The notes beneath the pieces are model-generated. The model ran no database searches and was not told where the DNA came from. It saw only the letters and a list, made by a program, of their open reading frames with translations. The position numbers were made by a program, and so were the translations under genes. From assembly GCA_900544865.1 (NCBI GenBank), contig UQXA01000015.1:1-42065 (forward strand): 42,065 bases of DNA, read 5' to 3'. The stretch comes from an uncultured Collinsella sp. (GTDB lineage: Bacteria; Actinomycetota; Coriobacteriia; Coriobacteriales; Coriobacteriaceae). The number at the start of each line of letters is the position of its first letter. Positions within the stretch are counted from its first letter, which is position 1. Below are positions 23,263-31,944 of the stretch, one piece after another.

Positions 23263-24696
23263 CTACTCACAGGCCTGGTCGACCACCTGAGTAACGGCCT
23301 TCTTTGCGGCTTCGAGGTTGCGCTGGGCTTGGGCGACAGCGGCCTCGGCTTGTTTCTTGGCCCTTACGACCTCGGCAAAGCGATTGATGGATTCGCTATA
23401 CTCGCGCGTACGCGGGTCGAGTGCTGGTGGGACTTCGATCTCGAACAGATCGGTAGGGCGGATGGCGTGGCTGTACTGATTGTCGGACAATACCTGCAAA
23501 ACTATGGACCCATGGCCGTCGGTGAGGTACGCCGCGACCATCTCTGCATACACCATGCGCTCCTCGTCGGTCATCGTTGGAATCGCCGGGCGAATGGCGG
23601 TGGTGTTGTGCGAGGCAACTAGATGCTGCTTTGCATCATCGATGCCGACCACAAGTAGGTTCGACGCGCCGTAACGACCGAGTATGCGCGGCATGACGAT
23701 ATCGCCGCAACGAAGCTCGTAACGAGCCAACACGTCTGGACTTACCTTTACAGGTTCGGAATCCAGCTCCGACGCGCCTTCCGCAACATCCTTGGGCAGC
23801 AAATAGCCGTTGCGGAAATCCTGAGATGAAATGCGGCGCACCTCGACAGCGTCGATGTCATCCGAGGTGGTGCTGTCTCGGGGCATAAACGGCACCACGC
23901 GCATAAAGCTGTCGCCGAGCGTTGCGCTGTAGTTTTGAGCTACGGAGATCAGGCCAACCCTGCCTTTGGAGAGCGCGGCGTGGTGTTGGAGTAGCTTGCG
24001 CGTTTCGAGCTCGACGGTTTCAATGGAAACCGTTTTGCGTGAGTCGCACTCGATGCCGCTCCAGTCAGGGGAGAAAGCCAAGGGAAGATTGGGGTACCGA
24101 GCCCCGTCGGCAAACCGAAGGCGTGGCATGGGCGTGGCGGCATTGCGGAATGAAACGCTGCGATTTCCCGTCGACAATACAATAAGTGCGTACATGCCGT
24201 GCATCGGAGATTCGGCGAGCGGGTGATATAGGACGCTTTCGACGAGCCCCTCGCGCAACAGAATCGCGCGTGCCTGCTCGGCGTTGTCCAAAGACTCGAA
24301 CGGCAGCAGTACGGCGGCTCGAGTACGACCGGAGAGGGCTAGTGCATACAGGCACCAGAGATAGGCCTCCCAATCGCAGAAGCCCAGGTAGCCAGGCTCC
24401 AGATCATTAATGAGCGCCTCACATGCGCTGTTGATTTCGCGAAAACGTTTGCGAACGCAAGCTGTGGCATCGATAAACACCGGCGCCGCGTTGTCATTGC
24501 CCGTGTTCTGCTTGCCGGGCTCAAGTTCGCAAATATTAGGTACGCCGTTGCCGTTCAGCCTGAAGCATTCACGAAGCGCCTCGCAGCCGATGGCGCCAGG
24601 TAGGCGAACGGTGAGTAGGCGGCTGCCTTGTTCTAGGTTAAGCGCGCGCGAGAGGGCGGCGGCGGTGAGACGTGGCAATGATGTTGTTTCACGCAT
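23263..24696 (-). CDS. Degenerate N6-methylase / HsdS-like protein
   Basis: A 477-residue protein with an N-terminal half resembling the Rossmann part of HsdM-type adenine methylases. It has a vestigial SAM region (GSRLLTVRLPGAIGCEALRE) and a segment like the post-motif-IV part (ALALSGRTRAAVLLPFESL ... REGLVESVLYHP), but no (N/D)PP(Y/F) catalytic motif that I can find. The C-terminal half looks like an HsdS target-recognition domain (LARYELRCGDIVMPRILGRY ... LVASHNTTAIRP), ending in a coiled coil rich in Lys/Ala/Gln. It may bind DNA without modifying it. There is no hsdR or intact hsdM nearby. Confidence 0.55.
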   Translation of the reverse strand: MRETTSLPRLTAAALSRALNLEQGSRLLTVRLPGAIGCEALRECFRLNGNGVPNICELEPGKQNTGNDNAAPVFIDATACVRKRFREINSACEALINDLEPGYLGFCDWEAYLWCLYALALSGRTRAAVLLPFESLDNAEQARAILLREGLVESVLYHPLAESPMHGMYALIVLSTGNRSVSFRNAATPMPRLRFADGARYPNLPLAFSPDWSGIECDSRKTVSIETVELETRKLLQHHAALSKGRVGLISVAQNYSATLGDSFMRVVPFMPRDSTTSDDIDAVEVRRISSQDFRNGYLLPKDVAEGASELDSEPVKVSPDVLARYELRCGDIVMPRILGRYGASNLLVVGIDDAKQHLVASHNTTAIRPAIPTMTDEERMVYAEMVAAYLTDGHGSIVLQVLSDNQYSHAIRPTDLFEIEVPPALDPRTREYSESINRFAEVVRAKKQAEAAVAQAQRNLEAAKKAVTQVVDQACE

Positions 24697-24985
24697 GTAT
24701 AGAGCCCTTTCTTCTTGGTGGGCTATATAATAGCAGAAAAATTTAAAAATTTCTAATGACGAGAACAGCCTACTGTGCTATCCTCGAAGCAATCCAAAAC
24801 CAACTCAATACCAACTGCTTGATGCAATCGCTACACAGCCTTTAGGCAAACCGCGCTATCAAGCAGGGTGATTTCACTAACGAAGCTGCAGGTTAGGTCG
24901 ATTGTCATCATCCATACCTTAGAGCATTCTAAAACTTAGAACAGACTTACACCAAACACCCGAAACCGGATAGAAAGAAACATTC
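24697..24985. other. AT-rich intergenic region between divergent genes
   Basis: About 290 bases, clearly lower in GC than its surroundings. It contains AAATTTAAAAATTT near 24740 and TATTATA on the minus strand just before the methylase-like gene, a probable promoter. CTGCTTGAT (near 24820) and ATCAAGCAG (near 24858) form a spaced inverted repeat. No gene seen. Confidence 0.5.
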
Positions 24986-25903
24986 ATGAAGAAACGGGAC
25001 AACATCTACGAGGCATTCCTCAGTGCGATCGACGAGGATCTCCGCGACATGTGCGAAATGAACGGAAAGGTAGAACGGTCTCTTCCGTGTCCGTACTGCG
25101 GCGAGAAGAACGTCGAGCGCCTGGCCAAATCGCTCGTTGGCGTGCTGGAAGAGCGCTCGCCCGATATTCCCGGGCTGGTGCCCGAGCAGTATCGAGCCGA
25201 TGTACACGAGGCCCGCGAACTTTTGACTGCCGCGACACTCGCTTTGCTGCCACTGTATTTTCCCCCGCGCGATAGCCGCATAGGCAGTGTAGCGACTGTG
25301 GTGAGTATGTTTAGGCACGGGCGTACTGCGGGCTTTAAATCGGCTGGTGTTCTCTTGTTCGAGGAAGTTGCGACAGGGATGAAGTACAGCACCAAGCAGG
25401 GTGCCTATATCCCGTCCTCCTTCGTGCGCCATACCGATGGCAGAAAGCCATGCGACCGGCTGCACCGCGATGGATCGCGTGGCTTTACGGCGGATGAAGA
25501 TGATGCCGTCATGTTTTATAAGCGCTACCTCAAGGTGCAGCGACGCGTGTTCGATACGAGTCCGCGTTTCAACTTTGAGTTATGCGTCAAACGCCCGTTT
25601 GAGGCACTTTTGGACGAACGACACACTTTTTATTACATGGAGGAAAAGATGGAAATCGATTTGACCAACAAAGTACACGGACTCGAAAATCGCTATCTCC
25701 TCAATATCAAGCATCATAAAGATTACGACCTGCTTGACAAGCTGATGATCCATGCACTGCTTGCGTACCTGGGCGACACAACGGTCTCAACTGCTGCTCG
25801 CGAGAGTTATCTGGCGCAGGCCGAGCGCCTGATCGGTCACGCGACCAAGTCGCCGCACTCGGCACAGCTCAATGAGGACGACGGCGACGATCGCATTGCT
25901 TAA
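24986..25903 (+). CDS. Unknown protein of a conjugative-element remnant
   Basis: 305 residues, no family recognised. A possible zinc knuckle CPYC stands near residue 35, but only one CxxC pair is visible. The middle is mixed (FFPPRD..., VVSMFRHGRTAGFKSAGVLLFEE) and the C-terminus has a helical stretch with a charged tail (EDDGDD). No signal peptide or membrane helix. AGAAAGAAA lies before the ATG. It stands 37 bases ahead of the TraG/VirD4-like gene and is probably in the same operon, so a role in the transfer module is an inference from position only. Confidence 0.55.
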   Translation: MKKRDNIYEAFLSAIDEDLRDMCEMNGKVERSLPCPYCGEKNVERLAKSLVGVLEERSPDIPGLVPEQYRADVHEARELLTAATLALLPLYFPPRDSRIGSVATVVSMFRHGRTAGFKSAGVLLFEEVATGMKYSTKQGAYIPSSFVRHTDGRKPCDRLHRDGSRGFTADEDDAVMFYKRYLKVQRRVFDTSPRFNFELCVKRPFEALLDERHTFYYMEEKMEIDLTNKVHGLENRYLLNIKHHKDYDLLDKLMIHALLAYLGDTTVSTAARESYLAQAERLIGHATKSPHSAQLNEDDGDDRIA

Positions 25904-25940
25904 CAACCACTAACGCCACGGACAAGAAAGGGGTCACGCC

Positions 25941-27425
25941 ATGCCAGTCATCAAGATGTACGGCTACGAGGCCGCGCAGCAAACGGAGTATCAGACCAAG
26001 AAGTGGGCGACTAAGGAGGAGATGCGGGCGCTGTCGTCCGGCGATGAGCAGCGCGACGTGATCCTGGCGCAGGGTGCCACGGTGGCGTTCTACGAGGACG
26101 ACAAGCATTGGGAGACGAGTGTGTCCAACAATGTTTTTGCCTTTGGAGGTACCGGCAGCGGCAAAACGGCGAGTTTCATTTTGCCCAACCTGCTCAATCA
26201 CCACGAATGCTGTTATGTGGTCACAGACACCAAGGGTGAGCTGCTGCGCCGTACGGGGAAAGGCTTTGAAGAGGACGGCTACGAGGTAACGGTTCTCGAT
26301 ACTGTTAATCCCGAGCAGTCGGCCGGATACGACCCTCTGCGTTACGTGATGGATGTCGAGGATATCCCCACCACAGTGGCGGCAATCATGGAGGGGGTCG
26401 ATCCTGACGGCCGTAGCCTTAGGTATGATCCGTTCTGGAATAACGCGAGCGACCTGCTGCTTCGAGCGATTGTTGGAATCCTGTTCCTCCTGGAGACCCT
26501 TGCCGGCACCCTTACGCCGGGTGAGGACCCCAATGCCCCGCGCCGCTACCTTAAGATGAACAACGTCTTTAAACTGGCTGCGCTCATCAAGGTTACGGGA
26601 GATGGTGAGGGGCGATTCCCGTTGGACTACCTTGTAGAAGAGGTGGAGTCCAGGGAGTTTCTCGATAAGTTTGGTGCGGAGAACGCTGATCTGTATGGCG
26701 TTGAGCAGTATCGCGATTTTCGAGGTGCGGCAGATAGGACGCTTAAGAGTATTCTGATCACGCTCAATGCAACTATCTCGCGGCTTAAGACGCCTCAGCT
26801 CATGCGCGTTTTTGAGAATGACGAGATGCGTCTTGATCGTATTGACGAGGGCAAGCGCATGATCGATCTTAAGGTGAGCGACAACGATTCGGCTAATGCA
26901 TGGCTTGCGAACGTTGCCCTTAAGCAGCTGTTTAACCTTGCCCAGCGCCGTGCCGATGCCAGCCCCAGCGGCCATTTGCAGCGTCGCGTGCAGTTTGTGC
27001 TCGATGAGTTTCCCAATGTGGGCCGCATCCCCGATTTTGAGCGCAGCATTGCGACTGTGCGCAGTCGCGGCATTAGCTTTTTGATGTGTGCGCAATCGCT
27101 GAGCCAGCTCGATGTCGTGTACGGCAAATCCACGGCGCTTACCATCCTCGATAACTGCGATAGTTTGGTCTATATGGGCGGCGGCAGCAACATCGCGACG
27201 CAGAACTACATAAGCGAACTGTGTGGCGAGTCGGTTTTGGGCACCAAGTACGTGGGCGCCGAGCGCACTGCCGTAGATGTGCGCGGTTGCGTGATGACCC
27301 CAGGCGAGGTTGGGCTTATGCCCCGCACCGATTGCCTGGTCAAGGTGACCGGCATGCGTCCCTTCCGCGCCAAGAAGTACTTTTGCGCCGATCATCCCAA
27401 TGCTGCCAAGTGGCTGAGGGATTAG
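25941..27425 (+). CDS. TraG/VirD4-family coupling ATPase lacking the membrane domain
   Basis: An ATPase of the type IV coupling protein family, 494 residues. Walker A is FGGTGSGKT near residue 70, followed by NLLNH and VTDTKGELLRR. Walker B is VQFVLDEFPNVG near residue 350. The downstream RSRGISFLMCAQSLSQL and GGGSNIATQNYISELCG are typical of the family. Coupling proteins normally begin with two transmembrane helices; here the N-terminus is soluble. The gene may be a truncated remnant or a soluble variant. AGAAAGGGG precedes the ATG. No relaxase is in the window. Confidence 0.82.
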   Translation: MPVIKMYGYEAAQQTEYQTKKWATKEEMRALSSGDEQRDVILAQGATVAFYEDDKHWETSVSNNVFAFGGTGSGKTASFILPNLLNHHECCYVVTDTKGELLRRTGKGFEEDGYEVTVLDTVNPEQSAGYDPLRYVMDVEDIPTTVAAIMEGVDPDGRSLRYDPFWNNASDLLLRAIVGILFLLETLAGTLTPGEDPNAPRRYLKMNNVFKLAALIKVTGDGEGRFPLDYLVEEVESREFLDKFGAENADLYGVEQYRDFRGAADRTLKSILITLNATISRLKTPQLMRVFENDEMRLDRIDEGKRMIDLKVSDNDSANAWLANVALKQLFNLAQRRADASPSGHLQRRVQFVLDEFPNVGRIPDFERSIATVRSRGISFLMCAQSLSQLDVVYGKSTALTILDNCDSLVYMGGGSNIATQNYISELCGESVLGTKYVGAERTAVDVRGCVMTPGEVGLMPRTDCLVKVTGMRPFRAKKYFCADHPNAAKWLRD

Positions 27426-27463
27426 CCCTTGCAGCTTTGTGTACCCCATCTTGCATGTTTTGT

Positions 27464-27505
27464 CGCACGGCTTCCGTTAGTCGTAAGCCGTGCGGTCCAG
27501 TTTTT
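27464..27505 (+). terminator. Terminator after the TraG/VirD4-like gene
   Basis: CGCACGGCTT (27464-27473) pairs with AAGCCGTGCG (27485-27494), 11-base loop, followed by GTCCAGTTTTT. Confidence 0.65.
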
Positions 27506-27540
27506 GCCTCCTTACCGATTCCGTTTAGAAGGGAATTGCC

Positions 27541-28143
27541 ATGCCCGTTATGTATCGTGAGCCCAGCATCATAAAGAAGTCCAAGGACGGCCGTGTTGCC
27601 GCTGTCGATATGGCAAGCGAACTGCTCAACAGCCGTGTGCTGCTGCTGGAGGGCGAGGTCAACGATGCGACCTGCAACGGCCTTATTAAGTCCATGCTGG
27701 TGCTGGAGCATCAAAGTGCGACCGAGCCCATCACCCTCATCATCAACAGCCCGGGCGGCAGCGTCACGGCGGGGCTGGCGCTCATCGACACCATGCAGTC
27801 GCTCGATTGCCCCGTGATCACGGTGGGCGAGGGCGTCGTGGCCTCGATGGCCGCGGTGATCTTGGCCTGCGGCGACCACCGTCAGGTGTACCGCCACACG
27901 CAGGTGCTCATCCACCAACTGATGGGCGGCATGGGCATGGCGCAGCAGACCGATATCGAGATCGTGGCCCAGCATACAGCGGCCATGCGCGCCGAGCTGG
28001 ACGAGCTGCTGGCCGAGCATGGCAACCTGAGCGCCCAGGAGTTCCACGAGCTCACCGAGCGCGACTGCTGGTGCAACGCCAGGCGCGCTCTGGAGCTGGG
28101 CCTGGTGGACGAGGTGATTGCGCCCAGCAAGAAGGCGCTCTAG
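27541..28143 (+). CDS. ClpP-like serine protease of a mobile element
   Basis: A 200-residue ClpP-fold protein. The catalytic Ser is in GEGVVASMAAVIL, the His in QVLIHQLMGG, and the Asp is probably the one in ERDCWCNARRALELGLVDEV, so the triad is complete. INSPGGSVTAGLALIDTM is the usual strand before it. It differs from housekeeping ClpP (no IG.ID motif, diverged sequence). It sits between a TraG/VirD4-like gene and unknown genes, a location I associate with conjugative elements and prophages, where ClpP relatives process element proteins. AAGGGA lies 7 bases before the ATG. Confidence 0.8.
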   Translation: MPVMYREPSIIKKSKDGRVAAVDMASELLNSRVLLLEGEVNDATCNGLIKSMLVLEHQSATEPITLIINSPGGSVTAGLALIDTMQSLDCPVITVGEGVVASMAAVILACGDHRQVYRHTQVLIHQLMGGMGMAQQTDIEIVAQHTAAMRAELDELLAEHGNLSAQEFHELTERDCWCNARRALELGLVDEVIAPSKKAL

Positions 28144-28217
28144 CGGGGCGCATGCCTTACAAGTACGTTGTGCAGGGCGAACAAGTGCGTAAATTCACAG
28201 CCAGAAAGAGGTTGAAC

Positions 28218-29036
28218 ATGAACAGGATTTGGGACGTCGATGGCATTGAGTGGGAAGACCTGCCCACCGTGAGCGACCTGCTGTGCGCTGCGGACACAAA
28301 GATCCTGGCGCGTGAGGTTGCCCTTCGATACGGCGGCAAGCCGGACGGCCGCGGCCGTGGCGATAGCGAACGCAGCCTAAAGCGCGCCCGCCGCAAGGTC
28401 AAAAAGCTGCGGAAGATAGATCCCGAGCCCAGCGACAAGATCATCCTGTTGCCCAAGCATGTCATCAATCGTCGCGATGCGGGCCACGGTTTTGGCTATT
28501 ACGACGTGGAGCCGTGCATCTTTATGCGCGACGGCGTGCAAAGGCTGGGGGAGGACGCACTCGCCAATGTGCTTCCGTGGGAATTGATCCTGATGGATGA
28601 TGAGTCCGCGAGCGAAATGCTGGGCTTTCGCGTATGGCTCGAAGGCGAGTGGGATCTATGCGAACGTTATCGCTTTTTGGCCGTGGTGTGTGTTCGCATG
28701 CTGAACAACATCCGGGCGCAAAAGGAGCTGCGCAAGTTCCTCGAGCAGGGCGATGCGGCCTGCGATATGGACGAGGACGATGTAGTTGAGGACATTCGCC
28801 GCGACGTGCTGTATCCCGAGGAAGTAATTAACGCCAAACTCGGCGGCTATTGGGACGCGAGTTTGGGACTCAACCTGCCCTGGAAGGACGAGCATCGGCA
28901 GACTTGCACGCGGATTGACAGGGCTATCGATGACCTGTTTGCCGAGGAAACGAAGCGCTGCGCTGCGGAGCTTGGGAAGAAGCTCGAGCGCGGGTATGAG
29001 GAGCGCGGGGAGTTACTGAACGGGATGTCCTTGTGA
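28218..29036 (+). CDS. Unknown acidic protein downstream of the ClpP-like gene
   Basis: 272 residues, no family recognised. The start is put at ATG 28218 because AAAGAGG lies 6 bases upstream. The frame also allows ATG 28152, and it stays open further back into the ClpP-like gene. A basic patch (RGRGDSERSLKRARRKVKKLRK) is followed by an acidic, helical C-terminal half (EQGDAACDMDEDDVVEDIRRDV). No membrane helices. It may be a substrate or partner of the protease, but that is only positional inference. Confidence 0.55.
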   Translation: MNRIWDVDGIEWEDLPTVSDLLCAADTKILAREVALRYGGKPDGRGRGDSERSLKRARRKVKKLRKIDPEPSDKIILLPKHVINRRDAGHGFGYYDVEPCIFMRDGVQRLGEDALANVLPWELILMDDESASEMLGFRVWLEGEWDLCERYRFLAVVCVRMLNNIRAQKELRKFLEQGDAACDMDEDDVVEDIRRDVLYPEEVINAKLGGYWDASLGLNLPWKDEHRQTCTRIDRAIDDLFAEETKRCAAELGKKLERGYEERGELLNGMSL

Positions 29037-29123
29037 ACGGTTGCCGACGGTCCGATAAAAATCTGTCCGGACGAAATGATAGAACGATAGCGTAAATAGC
29101 ATCTGCACTTTAAGGAGTTAACA

Positions 29124-29561
29124 ATGGGAATCGCCTATAAGGAACTGTTTCGTGTAAACCGTCCTATCTGTGGGCCTGGACCAGGAGGTTTCTTCATTAA
29201 AAGATTCAAGGAAGGCGGCTACAGTGAGGCTGAATTGCTCGATTTAATTTCGGGAGTGGACTTTTCTCTTGGTGAAGTGGATGAGGACATTAGCCTGAAA
29301 AAGAAATGCGAAATAGTCGAACAGGCGGTGAGTGGGGTGCATTATACGAGTTGGGCCCCCAGCGTGATCAGCATGATCATCTCACTTACGGTCGGAGGGT
29401 GTCTGTCTGCATGGGCGGGCAACAATTCAATCGCTGCCGGGGTTTTCGTGACGCCATGCCTGATTGCCTTGGGAATATATGCATGGTTTCGTTTATGCTT
29501 TGAGCGAAATCAAACGGTACTGTTGGGTGCGCTGAACCACATAAAGACACTTCAGCCGTAG
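29124..29561 (+). CDS. Small membrane protein of unknown function
   Basis: 145 residues. A soluble N-terminal half (FFIKRFKEGGYSEAELLDLI) is followed by two predicted transmembrane helices (SVISMIISLTVGGCLSAWAG and GVFVTPCLIALGIYAWF). A strong ribosome-binding site AAGGAG lies 8 bases before the ATG. The 87 bases upstream show no obvious promoter. It could belong to the element remnant or be a small defence-linked membrane protein. Confidence 0.55.
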   Translation: MGIAYKELFRVNRPICGPGPGGFFIKRFKEGGYSEAELLDLISGVDFSLGEVDEDISLKKKCEIVEQAVSGVHYTSWAPSVISMIISLTVGGCLSAWAGNNSIAAGVFVTPCLIALGIYAWFRLCFERNQTVLLGALNHIKTLQP

Positions 29562-29922
29562 TTGCATGAAATCGCCGATCGCCTGCCGTGGGCCCTCGGG
29601 ACCGCCCTCGCGGCGCCCTTCCCGCTCTTTCCGGACATGGCGTCCTCCGATCTCCCGGGGCCGGCCGACCCGGCCCTCAGGGTATCGGATTCCCAAATTC
29701 ATCCGTACATGTACGGATGAATTTGGGAGGTGTTCGGATGAAGTTGATATTCAAGGGGTGCGGCAGTTGGCAGGAATCTCAAGCGCCCAACCGCCAATCT
29801 CCACATTTCTTTGCTAAACTAGCTTTGCGCGGGAAACCGTGCATAGTTCGGGAGCATGTCCCCCAACTGGATCTAGGTTCGGATGCCGTTGCCCGGACTA
29901 TTGGTGAAGGTTGGGGGACTTC
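29562..29922. other. 361-base gap with a GC-rich patch
   Basis: Bases 29590-29690 are very GC-rich and unlike both flanks, then a 38-base palindrome (29691-29728) follows, then AT-richer sequence to the SIR2 gene's stop codon. No gene is convincing here. This looks like a junction between the element remnant and the defence genes. Confidence 0.5.
29691..29728. repeat. 38-base perfect palindrome
   Basis: TCCCAAATTCATCCGTACA (29691-29709) is exactly complementary to 29710-29728. CGGATGAA occurs again at 29735, a partial direct repeat of the right arm. It may be a terminator for the SIR2 transcript coming from the right, or an operator. Confidence 0.75.
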
Positions 29923-31503
29923 CTACTTTCCATAGCGCAAGAAGTCGTAGATGCGGACGCACTTCCGATAATGCGAATCTTTCAACAGAGCCCTCTTCTT
30001 GGCAGGGTCGTTTCCCACGTCAGCCAGTGCCCGCTTCAGCAACGCTTCCAAGTCGTCGACGTCCATCTCTTCCTCTGAAAGGCACGGGATGAACGCGAAC
30101 GGGCTCTTTGGCGCGCATGCATTCGCAAGGCCCTTTATGCTCAGCGACCCTTCGAATCTGCGACGAGTCGCAGGCATCGATTTGCGGAACGTTTCGCTTC
30201 GATAGCTATCAATCGAGGTGAGCGTTGGGAGATAAGTCGCTATGTCCTTACCGACCTCTCCACCGAGTCCGCGCGTGTACTTGAAGACAGGCATGTTGTT
30301 GGGCCGTTGGCGCACGTACATGTTGAGGTAGTTCTCGACGATGAACTTTGGGTCATAGCGAAGGTTATCGAGCACGATGTCCTCGAAGATATCTTCAGGT
30401 GAAATCGGCTTTCCGATGCTACTTGGTGACACCGACAGGCCGATGACGATCTTCTGGTCCGGGTCAAGGTCGTTGAGGACATTGTCTATCCCTGAGACGA
30501 TGATGTCGGAACTCGGGTCGATATGCTCCGCAAGCCTGAACACGCTGCCCCTCAACTCGCGGATAAATCGCGTGCTATACATTTTCCGGAAGCTGCGCAT
30601 CGCATCGTAGATCGACTCGAAGTCATCCGTGGTGATCTTCGTCATCGAAAGCGTACGGCCACCGAAACTCATAGCAATCTCGCCAACAGAGGTGTCGGTT
30701 GCGTGCTGAACGAAGATGAGCCGCTTGCCCAGCCGTTTGAGCTTGTCATCTGGTAGGCATTCGCAGATGTCACCCAGTATCGACCTGATGTTCTCGTCTT
30801 GAATCGAATAACCGAGGAAGATGACGGGATACTCGACGAAGAGGGTGAGCAGCTTCGCCGAGAGATACTTCCTCTTCTGCGCGAACTCCGCATAGTCAGC
30901 GCTGGTCAGGACGATGCTTCCCGCCCTCGAGACTGAGCCATGGATCTTGTATATCTCCTGAGAGAAAGCCTGGTCAGAGAACAGGAGGTCGCTTTCTCCG
31001 ACGTAGGTCGTGAAACCAGGGAATAGGGTCTCACACATACAGTCATAATTCGTGGTGATGATGCCGGCAACTTTTTCCCTGCCCGCCTTCGCCAGCTTCT
31101 CAGTTTCGGCGCTCTCGACGAGACGAGCTCTCGCGATCTTATCTGCGACGTAGATCTTCATGGGCGAAGCGTCCCCGGTAAGCTCGTCACTGTGATCTTC
31201 GCGGAAGGCAGCGAATTCATCCGATGCAAAGAGCTCGTGGTTTACTTCGCTTTCCATGAGCGTGGCAACGTACGGCAGTTCGGACTCGACCTCGCCGTTC
31301 TGGACAGCAATCTTCGCCTGGCTCTTGAAGCGCGCGAAGGCATATGGGTCGTCAAGCACCTCGGCGCAGATATCCGAAAGCAGCCCCTCCCATCCCGGCG
31401 TGCCGCAGTAACGACGGGAGAGGCCAGAGCCGATGAAGAGAAACGGATAACGCCCGGCATCATCAACAGCTTTGTGGATTATCGATTTGATTCTCTCGTC
31501 CAT
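29923..31503 (-). CDS. SIR2-domain defence protein, probable NAD+ hydrolase
   Basis: 526 residues. The SIR2-like domain covers residues 1-290: nucleotide loop FLFIGSGLSRRY (21-32), ITTNYD with Asn152, the catalytic-type His188 in KIHGS, and VIFLGYSIQDENI. The C-terminal 240 residues are mostly helical and unrecognised, as in stand-alone SIR2 antiphage proteins that deplete NAD+ on infection. I start at ATG 31503 (MDERIKS), which has AGGAGG 7 bases upstream; the longer frame to 31530 lacks one. Just upstream on the same strand is a copy of the 3' end of the McrC-like gene. The antiphage role is family knowledge plus context, not shown here. Confidence 0.82.
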   Translation of the reverse strand: MDERIKSIIHKAVDDAGRYPFLFIGSGLSRRYCGTPGWEGLLSDICAEVLDDPYAFARFKSQAKIAVQNGEVESELPYVATLMESEVNHELFASDEFAAFREDHSDELTGDASPMKIYVADKIARARLVESAETEKLAKAGREKVAGIITTNYDCMCETLFPGFTTYVGESDLLFSDQAFSQEIYKIHGSVSRAGSIVLTSADYAEFAQKRKYLSAKLLTLFVEYPVIFLGYSIQDENIRSILGDICECLPDDKLKRLGKRLIFVQHATDTSVGEIAMSFGGRTLSMTKITTDDFESIYDAMRSFRKMYSTRFIRELRGSVFRLAEHIDPSSDIIVSGIDNVLNDLDPDQKIVIGLSVSPSSIGKPISPEDIFEDIVLDNLRYDPKFIVENYLNMYVRQRPNNMPVFKYTRGLGGEVGKDIATYLPTLTSIDSYRSETFRKSMPATRRRFEGSLSIKGLANACAPKSPFAFIPCLSEEEMDVDDLEALLKRALADVGNDPAKKRALLKDSHYRKCVRIYDFLRYGK

Positions 31504-31542
31504 AATCTTTCCTCCTGTACCAATCGACATGCTCGTGAAATG

Positions 31543-31944
31543 TTATCCCACCAACTTCGGCGAGTGCGGGCTGAAAGCATCGTTGCCGTTCTTCCCGTCG
31601 ACCAATCCGCACGCGAGACTCAGCGGCACAACTGCAGCGTTCTCGACCTCCACGCTAAGCACGTAGTGGAAGTCCGCCCCCTGGCTCCCACGATTCCGCT
31701 CGTAACCAATGGCGGCCAGCCGGTCGGCTAGTTCGTCTCTCGAAACCAGCTCGTTAGCCTTCACCTTGCAAAGCATGGGTTCAAGTTCGTAAGTGTTTGT
31801 CTCGCTGATTGCGTTCCTGTAGAAGCGGAAATGGGTCGTACGAAAGAGATCTTTATGATGGGAGTACACGTGCCCGTCCTTAATGGCGTAGAAGTAGAAA
31901 AGGAACTCACCGCCCTCGTTTAGCCTGCCGCTACTTTCAAGGAA
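31543..31944 (-). pseudogene. Inverted partial copy of the McrC-like gene (last 133 codons)
   Basis: Translation on the minus strand from FLESSGRL to SPKLVG and its stop aligns without gaps to the last 133 residues of the protein at 36524-38959. By hand count 102 of 133 residues agree (about 77%). Homology begins abruptly and stops at the stop codon. An open frame continues upstream to 32271, but its residues (MEIKTSFSKSAPQPG...) do not match the intact gene, so I read this as a stranded 3' fragment. SIR2 starts 39 bases after the stop. Confidence 0.85.
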
